A stretch of DNA of 64,000 nt from Pseudoalteromonas espejiana DSM 9414 (GTDB lineage Bacteria; Pseudomonadota; Gammaproteobacteria; Enterobacterales; Alteromonadaceae): NCBI RefSeq assembly GCF_002221525.1, contig NZ_CP011028.1, positions 3,571,501 through 3,635,500 of the forward strand, read 5' to 3'. Made by a program: the position numbers and the translations under genes. Of the stretch, positions 36,889-44,456 are shown one piece after another (positions within the stretch are counted from its first letter, which is position 1; each line of letters opens with the position of its first letter). Below the pieces are notes generated by a model, which worked only from the letters and a program-made list of their open reading frames with translations, was not told the origin of the DNA and searched no databases.

Positions 36889-39396
36889 ATGAAACTAACA
36901 ACTATTATGCTAGCACTAAGTATAGCGCTTAGCGGCCATGCCATAGCTGCTGATAAAAAAGAAGACAAAAAACCAAAAACACTTAGCGAAATGGTTAAAG
37001 ACCAAACCGAATTTGCCGGTATTTTTAATCTTTACCAAGACCAAAAAACCGGCGAGCATTTAATGGTTATTAACGAATCGCAGCTTGATACTCCCTTTGT
37101 GTATTTTGCTCACACCGTAGATGGTGTTACCGATGCAGGCCATTACCGTGGTGGATACCGTGAAACCAAGCTAATTGAGTTTAGAAAATACTTTGACCGC
37201 ATAGATATTATTAGCAAAACACCTCGCTATAAATTTGATGAAAGCAGTGCCATAGCAAGAGCAAGCGATGCAAACATTAGCGAAGCCGTACTTGCCAGCA
37301 TTAAAATAGAAAAAGAAGAAGAAGGTAAAATAGCATTTAAAGTAAATAAGCTATTTTTAAGCGAAGCACTACACAAAGTATCACCAACACCAAACCCAGC
37401 TGACAAAAAAGCTAAAAAACGCTTTAAAGTAGGTAAATTAAACAATAAAAAATCACGCATTATTAAACAGCGTCCATACCCTAACAATTTAGATGTGGTG
37501 GTAGACTACGTGTTTAGTAATGCAAACCCTACGGTACGTGGCTCAAGTGCCGTAAGCGACCCACGTAACGTATCTATAAAAGTGCAGCATTCTTTTGTGG
37601 CATTGCCTAAAAACAATTATCAGCCACGTATGGACGATGCACGTATTGGTTATTTTACTAATCAGTTTGATAAAATGACCTCTACAGATTGGGCGCCCTA
37701 TCAAGATGTAATTAAACGCTGGGACCTACAAAAAAAAGACCCTAGTGCAGCCCTTTCTGAGCCTGTAAAACCAATTACTTGGTGGATTGAAAACACCACC
37801 CCTGTAGAGTGGCGCGACACAGTGCGCGATGCCGTATTAACGTGGAATACGTCGTTTGAAAAAGCAGGCTTTAAAAACGCAATAGAAGTAAAAGTACAGC
37901 CTGATGATGCAAACTGGGATGCGGGTGATATTAATTACAACGTATTGCGCTGGACCTCATCGCCTAAACCTCCCTTTGGTGGCTACGGACCGGCCCTTGC
38001 AAACCCGCTAACAGGCGAAATTCTTGGCTCAGACATTATGCTTGAGTTTGTATTTATGAAAAATCGTTGGATTTACGACACTCTATATACACAAGGTACA
38101 ATGAGCCACGCAGAGCACCAACATACAGGCGAGCTCAATTGCTCATTAGGCCATGAAATTCAACAAAATCTAATGCTAGCTAAGGGCTTAGCATCTGGCG
38201 CAAACATCGAAGATAACGAAATGATTCGCCAAGGTTTAACGCAGTTAGTGCTCCACGAAGTTGGCCACACTTTAGGCCTTAACCACAACATGAAATCGTC
38301 AATTTTGTGGGATGAAAAAGAAGTACACGACAAAAGCAAAACCCAAGGCATTGTTACAGGTTCTGTAATGGATTATGCGCCCGCTAACATTGCCCCAATT
38401 GGAGTGAAGCAAGGCGATATTTTTCAAACTAAGCCGGGCCCGTACGACGATTGGGCAATAAATTATGGCTACAGCGCAGCACTTACAGACGAAGCTGCTG
38501 AGCAAACTCGCCTTGATAAAATATTAGCGCGCTCAAGCGAGCATGCCCTTGCCTTTGGCAATGATGCCGACGACATGCGTACCCCTGGCCGCCATATAGA
38601 TCCACGCGTAATGGTTGGCGATTTATCGTCAAACCCAGCTGCTTACGGCGCCGACCGTATGGCGCTAATTAATAAGCTATTTACGCAGCTAAAAGATAAC
38701 GCCACAGTAAAAGGTGAGTCTTACCAACAGCTGGTTACCTCGGCTAATAGCTTGTTTGGCCAGTACCGCTCGCAAGCAGGTATTGTTTCTCGCCAAATTG
38801 GTGGGGTTTATGTTGAGCGCGCAGTAGTCGGTGATACAAATGCAGATAAGCCGTTTACGCCTGTACCGCTTGAGCGCCAAACGCAAGCGATGGAAATATT
38901 AGCTAAATATGTGTTTGCACCCGATGTACTTAAAAGCATGCAGCCTTTGTATAACTACTTACAGCTTCAGCGTCGTGGCTTTAGCCATTACGGTAAAAAC
39001 GAAGATCCTAAAGCTCATAAAATGATTTTAGGTATGCAAAAAACCGTACTTGCACAGCTATTGCACCCCGCTGTGATGTTACGTATTTCCGACACAGCCC
39101 TATATGACAACGAATACAGCCTTAATCAATTTATAGAAGATTTAACGGCTAGTATTTTTGTTAAAAGCGAAGAGGCAAGTTCAATTAGTCACAACCTACA
39201 AATTGAATATGTAAATCAGCTAATTGCTATTGCTGGGCTAGGTAAAGCGAGTAAGCACGATAATTTAGCTAAAACGGCGGCCTTGTATCAGTTAACACAA
39301 ATAGCCGATAGAAGCGTTGGTTGGGGAGCCGATACAGCCACAAAAGCGCACAAAAAGTATATCGACCGTTTAATTGCAAAGGCGCTAGAAGCCTAA
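36889..39396 (+). CDS. Secreted zinc-dependent metalloprotease (DUF5117/DUF5118 type)
   Basis: Large periplasmic or secreted zincin. Signal peptide MKLTTIMLALSIALSGHAIA. The zinc site HEVGHTLGLNH is at about residues 456-466, with a downstream methionine turn candidate in VMDYAPANI, placing it among metzincin-like enzymes. An N-terminal beta-rich region (about 60-270) corresponds to the DUF5117/5118 modules of this family, and WWIENTTPVEWRDTVRDAVLTWN precedes the catalytic core. 835 residues. No clear Shine-Dalgarno before the ATG. Substrate unknown. Confidence 0.9.
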   Translation: MKLTTIMLALSIALSGHAIAADKKEDKKPKTLSEMVKDQTEFAGIFNLYQDQKTGEHLMVINESQLDTPFVYFAHTVDGVTDAGHYRGGYRETKLIEFRKYFDRIDIISKTPRYKFDESSAIARASDANISEAVLASIKIEKEEEGKIAFKVNKLFLSEALHKVSPTPNPADKKAKKRFKVGKLNNKKSRIIKQRPYPNNLDVVVDYVFSNANPTVRGSSAVSDPRNVSIKVQHSFVALPKNNYQPRMDDARIGYFTNQFDKMTSTDWAPYQDVIKRWDLQKKDPSAALSEPVKPITWWIENTTPVEWRDTVRDAVLTWNTSFEKAGFKNAIEVKVQPDDANWDAGDINYNVLRWTSSPKPPFGGYGPALANPLTGEILGSDIMLEFVFMKNRWIYDTLYTQGTMSHAEHQHTGELNCSLGHEIQQNLMLAKGLASGANIEDNEMIRQGLTQLVLHEVGHTLGLNHNMKSSILWDEKEVHDKSKTQGIVTGSVMDYAPANIAPIGVKQGDIFQTKPGPYDDWAINYGYSAALTDEAAEQTRLDKILARSSEHALAFGNDADDMRTPGRHIDPRVMVGDLSSNPAAYGADRMALINKLFTQLKDNATVKGESYQQLVTSANSLFGQYRSQAGIVSRQIGGVYVERAVVGDTNADKPFTPVPLERQTQAMEILAKYVFAPDVLKSMQPLYNYLQLQRRGFSHYGKNEDPKAHKMILGMQKTVLAQLLHPAVMLRISDTALYDNEYSLNQFIEDLTASIFVKSEEASSISHNLQIEYVNQLIAIAGLGKASKHDNLAKTAALYQLTQIADRSVGWGADTATKAHKKYIDRLIAKALEA

Positions 39397-39420
39397 GCTT
39401 TAAAGGTAATTAATAAACTT

Positions 39421-39447
39421 AGGCCACAATATATTGTGGCCTTTTTT
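39421..39447 (+). terminator. Terminator after the metalloprotease
   Basis: AGGCCACAAT (39421-39430) and ATTGTGGCCT (39433-39442) form a near-perfect palindrome followed by TTTTTT. It also lies just beyond the stop of the convergent PhzF gene. Confidence 0.9.
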
Positions 39448-39452
39448 AAGCA

Positions 39453-40241
39453 CTAAATATAAATAGTGCCTTTTAAATACCTAACAGCATGACCTATTAA
39501 TGTAACGGTAGTATCACCCACTTCACATTGTATAAAACCACCTCGACTTGAGGCCTGATACGCATTTAAGTTATTTTTACCTAATTGCTGCGCCCAATAA
39601 GGGGCAAGCCCAGTATGAATAGAGCCCGTAACAAAGTCTTCTTCCCCGCCACTGGCTGGCCAAAAATAACGAGATACTATGTCGTATTCAGCAGAGCTTG
39701 CTGTTGCAACAACATCAAGTGGGTATAAGGTTTTTAAAAGTGCCGAGTCGGTCGTTAGCTCATGGATTTGCTGAGCATTTTCGTAAATAGCAAAGTAAGC
39801 TTGACGATTTTTCAGCACCTTAACTGGTTGTATAGACAACCCATTAATTAAGGCTTTGGGTACTTCATTTACCTCTGAAGGCGCTTGCTTAGGAAAGGTC
39901 ATGGCAAAACTGCCATCACTATTTTTATTTACTATTAGCTCTCCCACCGCATCAGCAATAAAGCGCACTTGCGATACATTATGCTCTTCACACAAAACAT
40001 AGGCAGCCGCTAAAGTAGCATGGCCACAAAAATCGATTTCCATTAACGGCGAAAACCAACGAATAGCATAACTGCCATCAGCCTGCAGGCAAGTAAACGC
40101 GGTTTCGGATACGTTGTTTTCAGCGCCAATATTAAGCATTAACTCATCGCTTAACCACGACTCAAGCGGGATCACCGCGGCATAATTGCCTTTAAATAAC
40201 GAACTTGTAAACGCATCAATTTGATGAATAGTTAGCTTCAT
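39453..40241 (-). CDS. PhzF family isomerase-like protein
   Basis: Member of the PhzF/YHI9 family of two-domain isomerases. The N-terminus IHQIDAFTSSLFKGNYAAVI and the segment NNVSETAFT carry the conserved catalytic glutamate; WFSPLMEIDFCGHATLAAAYVL and DFVTGSIHTGLAPYW are the other family signatures. No phenazine genes are nearby, so this is a general family member of unknown substrate. 262 residues, a little short of the usual 280-300. It is followed by a PQ-loop membrane protein upstream in the same orientation. Confidence 0.88.
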   Translation of the reverse strand: MKLTIHQIDAFTSSLFKGNYAAVIPLESWLSDELMLNIGAENNVSETAFTCLQADGSYAIRWFSPLMEIDFCGHATLAAAYVLCEEHNVSQVRFIADAVGELIVNKNSDGSFAMTFPKQAPSEVNEVPKALINGLSIQPVKVLKNRQAYFAIYENAQQIHELTTDSALLKTLYPLDVVATASSAEYDIVSRYFWPASGGEEDFVTGSIHTGLAPYWAQQLGKNNLNAYQASSRGGFIQCEVGDTTVTLIGHAVRYLKGTIYI

Positions 40242-40320
40242 AATTTAAACTCATAATTATTTAGAGATTAAACCTGCCACAACATTAAAAAATAATCACG
40301 TTTAATTTTCAGCTTCAAAG

Positions 40321-40935
40321 CTAAGCCATTACTGGGCGCATTTTATAATATTGCATACATGCAAATTGCACCGCGTTTGTAAGCAGTAACATAACAAACA
40401 TTAAAATATGAGATGTACTTGGCAGTGCACTACTAAGTTCGACAAACAAACCACAAGAGCCGGCAATAAACTGCAAGCTAAAATAGCGAGCACTTAAATT
40501 ACTAATATTGCCGCTACGTAGGGTTTTATAGGTTTGCGGCATAACTCGAACAGAGCTCATAACAAGCCCTACATAAGTTAAAGCATTAAGCACTACAGCG
40601 GTATCAAGCGTGGTATTGAGCAATAATGAGAAAGGGAGTAACGAAAAAACAAGCATTGCAACAAGCTGTACTCGTTCGCGTTTTGCAGCGTTATAGCGTG
40701 CAAAGTAATATAAAATTAAGCCACTCAACGCACCGGTTACAAAAAATGGTAACGCAATAAAATAGCGCTCAAAATATAGGTTATAGGCTATAAAGTAGAG
40801 GCTTTGGGCTAATCCAAATGTCATCATCAGTAACGATAATCCCGACACACTACGGTTTTTTCTAATTTTGCTTAATAACGGTAAAAAGCTAAAAACTAAA
40901 ATAAATGCCGATAAAATAGGTAAGTAGTGAGCCAA
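40321..40935 (-). CDS. PQ-loop repeat membrane protein
   Basis: About seven hydrophobic helices in 204 residues with two PQ-loop-type segments, FLPLLSKIRKNRSVSGLSLL near the N-terminus and MPQTYKTLRSGNISNLSARY in the second half. This arrangement is that of SWEET/cystinosin-like transporters, which move sugars or amino acids; the substrate cannot be told. It ends 79 bases upstream of the PhzF gene. The 284-base gap to the next gene on the right holds a Fur box and no other gene that I can see. Confidence 0.75.
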   Translation of the reverse strand: MAHYLPILSAFILVFSFLPLLSKIRKNRSVSGLSLLMMTFGLAQSLYFIAYNLYFERYFIALPFFVTGALSGLILYYFARYNAAKRERVQLVAMLVFSLLPFSLLLNTTLDTAVVLNALTYVGLVMSSVRVMPQTYKTLRSGNISNLSARYFSLQFIAGSCGLFVELSSALPSTSHILMFVMLLLTNAVQFACMQYYKMRPVMA

Positions 40936-41170
40936 AACAACCTCGCTCGTTAATAAAATGCTAATAAAAACCCCAAATAAAACAATTAATAAACATATGT
41001 TTTTTAAAGGATTTTAAAAGGAGCGCGCATTGTAATGATGAATATATTTTACTCAACAAAATAACATAAACCTATTATGGGCACTGGCAAGATAGCTGTA
41101 CAAAAAGCGTTACTTTAAATGAACACTAAAGTAATTATTGTGCATTCGTCGCACAACTATGAAATAAAAC

Positions 41171-41185
41171 TGATAATTGTTATCA
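41171..41185 (+). promoter_or_regulatory. Fur box upstream of the PepSY gene
   Basis: TGATAATTGTTATCA matches the 7-1-7 Fur consensus at all but one position and lies 35 bases before the ATG. Iron repression of the next gene is inferred. Confidence 0.75.
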
Positions 41186-41219
41186 TGCGCAGGTCTGGAG
41201 CAATTACACTAAATAAACC

Positions 41220-42353
41220 ATGAGAAAAACACTTTTTAAAATTCACAGCTGGGTAGCCCTTATTGCGCTGATCCCGCTATTTGTTATTAGTATTACTGGC
41301 AGCGTATTAGTCTTTAAAAGCGAGATTGATGGCCTATTAATGCCAGATAGCCACTTTGTTGTTAAAGAGCAAGCAAAGCGCCTACCTATTGATACGCTAA
41401 TAGCAAAAACACAAACCACTTACCCCGAATATGTGGTGGGCAGCTGGGAAATTTTTAATAACGATACCGCTGATCGGGTTTATTTAATAAAACGCGGCAC
41501 CGAGGATTGGTATAAATTTCATTTAGACCAATACACAGGTGATATTCTTTCAGAGCCTGTGGGCACTAGCCATTACTTTACTGATTGGTTTTTAGATTTA
41601 CATTACACCTTTTTACTTAACGATTTAAAAAATTTACCAGGGCAAACAGGCACTGTTTTAGGCTTCTTTTTTGCGGTATTTTTTTTAGTATTAGGTATTA
41701 CAGGCCTTATTATTTATCGTAAATTTTGGCAGCGCTTATTTAGCGTACGCTGGCGTGCAACGCTGCAAATAGTGCTAAGCGACATCCATAAAATGACCGG
41801 CGTCATTGGCTCGCCAATTATTATTATTTTAGCAATCACAGGCGGCTACTTTAACGGCGCAGTGTGGTACCACGAAGTAATTGAACATGCAGAAGAAGAG
41901 CACTTTGTATTAACTAAAAACTTATACAATGAGGAAATCTCTTTTCAACATGTGCTTGATGACAGCCAAAAACAAATACCTACTTTTAACGGTACATTTT
42001 TAGTGATGCCGCTTGAGCCTGACGAAAACATAACCTTATTCGGTGAGGTAGATACTAGCAACCCGCTTGCCAGTGAATATGCCAATACCGTTACCTACAA
42101 TAAGCTAACGGGTGAACATATGGCTAACTGGGACATTCGCGAAGTGGGTGTTGGTTGGCAAGTAATTGATAGCTTTAGAAAGCTACACTTTGGTTATTTT
42201 GCAGGTTTAATTAGTAAAATACTGTGGTGTGTTATTGGTTTAAGCCCTGTGTGGCTTGGTGGTACAGGTTTTTACTTGTGGTTTACCCGCCGTAAACGTA
42301 AAAAGCAATCACAAAAAAATCGCTTAAGTAAGCACCGCACTGTAAGTGCTTGA
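41220..42353 (+). CDS. PepSY-associated transmembrane protein
   Basis: Inner membrane protein of the PepSY_TM family (377 residues): TM1 (about 10-32, LIPLFVISITGSVLVF), a periplasmic PepSY-like part, TM2 (about 140-162), TM3 (about 192-212) and TM4 (about 330-352). HSWVALIALIPLFVISITGSVL is characteristic, with histidines in membrane-proximal positions. Such proteins often accompany ferric siderophore uptake and are thought to act as ferric reductases. The Fur box upstream supports a role in iron uptake. No receptor gene is adjacent. Confidence 0.88.
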   Translation: MRKTLFKIHSWVALIALIPLFVISITGSVLVFKSEIDGLLMPDSHFVVKEQAKRLPIDTLIAKTQTTYPEYVVGSWEIFNNDTADRVYLIKRGTEDWYKFHLDQYTGDILSEPVGTSHYFTDWFLDLHYTFLLNDLKNLPGQTGTVLGFFFAVFFLVLGITGLIIYRKFWQRLFSVRWRATLQIVLSDIHKMTGVIGSPIIIILAITGGYFNGAVWYHEVIEHAEEEHFVLTKNLYNEEISFQHVLDDSQKQIPTFNGTFLVMPLEPDENITLFGEVDTSNPLASEYANTVTYNKLTGEHMANWDIREVGVGWQVIDSFRKLHFGYFAGLISKILWCVIGLSPVWLGGTGFYLWFTRRKRKKQSQKNRLSKHRTVSA

Positions 42354-42361
42354 TTAAAAAT

Positions 42362-42398
42362 TCACCTCATTGTAATGTTAAAAATCACAATGAGGTGA
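42362..42398 (+). promoter_or_regulatory. Hairpin that pairs away the ribosome binding site of the next gene
   Basis: TCACCTCATTGT (42362-42373) and ACAATGAGGTGA (42387-42398) are perfect 12-base arms with a 13-base loop. The right arm contains GAGGTG, the only Shine-Dalgarno of the lipoprotein gene starting at 42402. No T tract follows, so it is a poor terminator. Folding should block initiation. Confidence 0.65.
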
Positions 42399-42401
42399 TT
42401 T

Positions 42402-43547
42402 ATGAAATATCTAGTTTTTACACTTAGCCTTTTTTTAACAGCCTGCAATAGCACCCCACCCGCAGTGCCAATTAAAAAGGTGCAGCTTACACAGGTAATT
42501 AACCACTCTCTTTTCAAGCATGTTGCAACCCCTAGCGAACACAGTATTTTTGAGCTTCCAAAACCCGAAAAAGAGAAGTTTTTAGCATACGCGCACACAC
42601 GCTTGAATGAGGTTCGCGCTGATGAGATTATTTTCAATTACCTAGAAAACCAACTTACCAACTTTAAGTATCACGGCGATACACTAACATCTAAGCAAGC
42701 GATAGAACGCTCACAAGGCAACTGTATTAGCTTAGCCATATTGACTCAAAGCTACGCCACGCTTTTAGGTCTCGATACCAGTTTTCAAGAAATGACCAGC
42801 GAACCTGTGTACGCCAAAGAAGGCAATTTAGTCTATATAGCCAATCACTTTAGGACCAAAGTTTATGCGCCAGAACAGGAAACTGATGATAACTACCTTG
42901 TATTTATTCGCCCTGGTACGTTAATAGACTACTTTCCAACCCGCGGTAGCTTTTATGCCGGCAGCGCCACGTATAATGATTTACTGGCTAAGTTTTATAG
43001 CAATTTAGCTGCAGCGGCATTAGCTAAAAATAAACTAAATACAGCCTACTCTCTTATTGTGCAGGCTAATTCATTCACCCCTAACGATCCTGAGCTGTTT
43101 AATATTACAGGTATATTGCACCGCCGTGCGGGAGATTTAAAAGGCGCTCAACTAATTTATCAAACCGCCCTCAATAGAAGTGATATAAGTATAAACTTGA
43201 TTAATAATTACCGGCTGCTCGCAAAAGAGCTTGGCGATACAGCCCTTGAAAAACAATTAACAAGCCAATTAATTAATGAAGAAAAAGACCCATACGAGCT
43301 ACTGGTTATTGCTAAAAACAACCTGCAAGAGGGCAAGGTCACTCAAGCTAAAAACCATCTTGAGTCAGCAATTGCAAAAGCGCCTTACATATCAGAGCTT
43401 TATTTAGAACTTGCAAAAATTCGTTATCAACAAGGTAAAACTAAGCAAACACAAACCTTGCTTGAAAAAGCCATTCAATATGAGCGAAGCAGTGAAAAGC
43501 TCAACGTATACCAAGCAAGATTAGCGACTTTAGAGGTTAATAGGTAA
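42402..43547 (+). CDS. Lipoprotein with transglutaminase-like and TPR domains
   Basis: Signal peptide with lipobox LTAC ([17 protein letters not shown]). Residues about 60-190 resemble a transglutaminase-like cysteine-protease fold, with the nucleophile motif [15 protein letters not shown] and a histidine in [12 protein letters not shown]. The C-terminal half (about 195-380) consists of TPR helices ([56 protein letters not shown]). The substrate is unknown; a periplasmic cross-linking or peptide-cleaving role with a protein-binding platform is possible. The gene is 48 bases after the PepSY gene and may be read through into it. Confidence 0.82.
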   Translation: MKYLVFTLSLFLTACNSTPPAVPIKKVQLTQVINHSLFKHVATPSEHSIFELPKPEKEKFLAYAHTRLNEVRADEIIFNYLENQLTNFKYHGDTLTSKQAIERSQGNCISLAILTQSYATLLGLDTSFQEMTSEPVYAKEGNLVYIANHFRTKVYAPEQETDDNYLVFIRPGTLIDYFPTRGSFYAGSATYNDLLAKFYSNLAAAALAKNKLNTAYSLIVQANSFTPNDPELFNITGILHRRAGDLKGAQLIYQTALNRSDISINLINNYRLLAKELGDTALEKQLTSQLINEEKDPYELLVIAKNNLQEGKVTQAKNHLESAIAKAPYISELYLELAKIRYQQGKTKQTQTLLEKAIQYERSSEKLNVYQARLATLEVNR

Positions 43548-43679
43548 CACTAATTTTAGAAGTTAAATCTACAATAATGCCCTAAAAGCTATTACCCGCA
43601 AAACAGCAATCAGATTAAGTGTGGTTACCTACAATTAATGCACGAGTTAAATTATTGGCTAAATAAAGAAACAGACACC

Positions 43680-44399
43680 TCAATCCTCGCACATCCAAAA
43701 AAAGGTGATAGCGAGTCTCTTAGAGTCTAAATCACTTCCAAAGTACTCAGATGCACTGTGAACAATATTTCCTTTAAATACAATTAAACGATTAAACCGG
43801 TTCTCAATGTCTAAATCTTTATACCATGCACTATATGGAAGACTAGTTACATTTAGAGCATCAACAAGGTTTGCAAATGGTGGATCTACAACATTCCCCC
43901 CAGCGGCTTCATTTGCATACTTTAAACGATAAAAAGATGTGCCTGCTGAGGCTATTGGATTGGGGGTCAAATATAAAACGGCTGCGTACCTACATAAATA
44001 ACGATTATCTACGTGTGGTCTAGAGGCCCCTTCTTCAGCTCCAACCAAAATTGCTGTATTGGTATCAACTACCACTTTATTGGAATCAGCAACCCAAAGC
44101 TTATTTTTTTTTATAACTGACTTAACGTATTTCTCTATTTTTTTTAGCTGCTTATGATTTAAAGCATTTGGTGTACGCATCCCCGGCCAAAGCTCTTTAG
44201 TGTATGGTTTTCCATATTTCCACACTTCCCTTTCTAAACAAGAAGAGCGAATAGCCATTGCTTCTTCATATTTAAAAAAATCATCAGCAACCCAGTAGTT
44301 ACTACCAAGCTCAGGTTTTTCATATCTCAACTCTGGAGAATTTGAAGGAACGCTTGGCAGAGCGATACCTTCGGGTACTTTCAAATGTTTAAATGACAT
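43680..44399 (-). CDS. 2-oxoglutarate/Fe(II) oxygenase-like protein (DUF6445 type)
   Basis: A 239-residue cytoplasmic protein with the metal-site pattern of Fe(II)/2OG dioxygenases: H-x-D in ASRPHVDNRYLC, a distal H in FKGNIVHSASEY, and a basic residue in SKRLAITFFW. Strands around AAVLYLTPNP and NRLIVFKG fit the double-stranded beta-helix. I recall this layout in the DUF6445 family. No natural-product cluster is adjacent, so the substrate is unknown. A 132-base AT-rich gap separates its stop from the convergent lipoprotein gene. Confidence 0.72.
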   Translation of the reverse strand: MSFKHLKVPEGIALPSVPSNSPELRYEKPELGSNYWVADDFFKYEEAMAIRSSCLEREVWKYGKPYTKELWPGMRTPNALNHKQLKKIEKYVKSVIKKNKLWVADSNKVVVDTNTAILVGAEEGASRPHVDNRYLCRYAAVLYLTPNPIASAGTSFYRLKYANEAAGGNVVDPPFANLVDALNVTSLPYSAWYKDLDIENRFNRLIVFKGNIVHSASEYFGSDLDSKRLAITFFWMCED

Positions 44400-44456
44400 G
44401 ACATGAATACTTTTTTATTAGAATAATAATTAATATAACATTTACCTTATAGACGT

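Noticed and set aside
39453..40241. Phenazine biosynthesis gene
   Set aside because: PhzF-family proteins are widespread and no other phz gene is present, so pathway membership is not supported.
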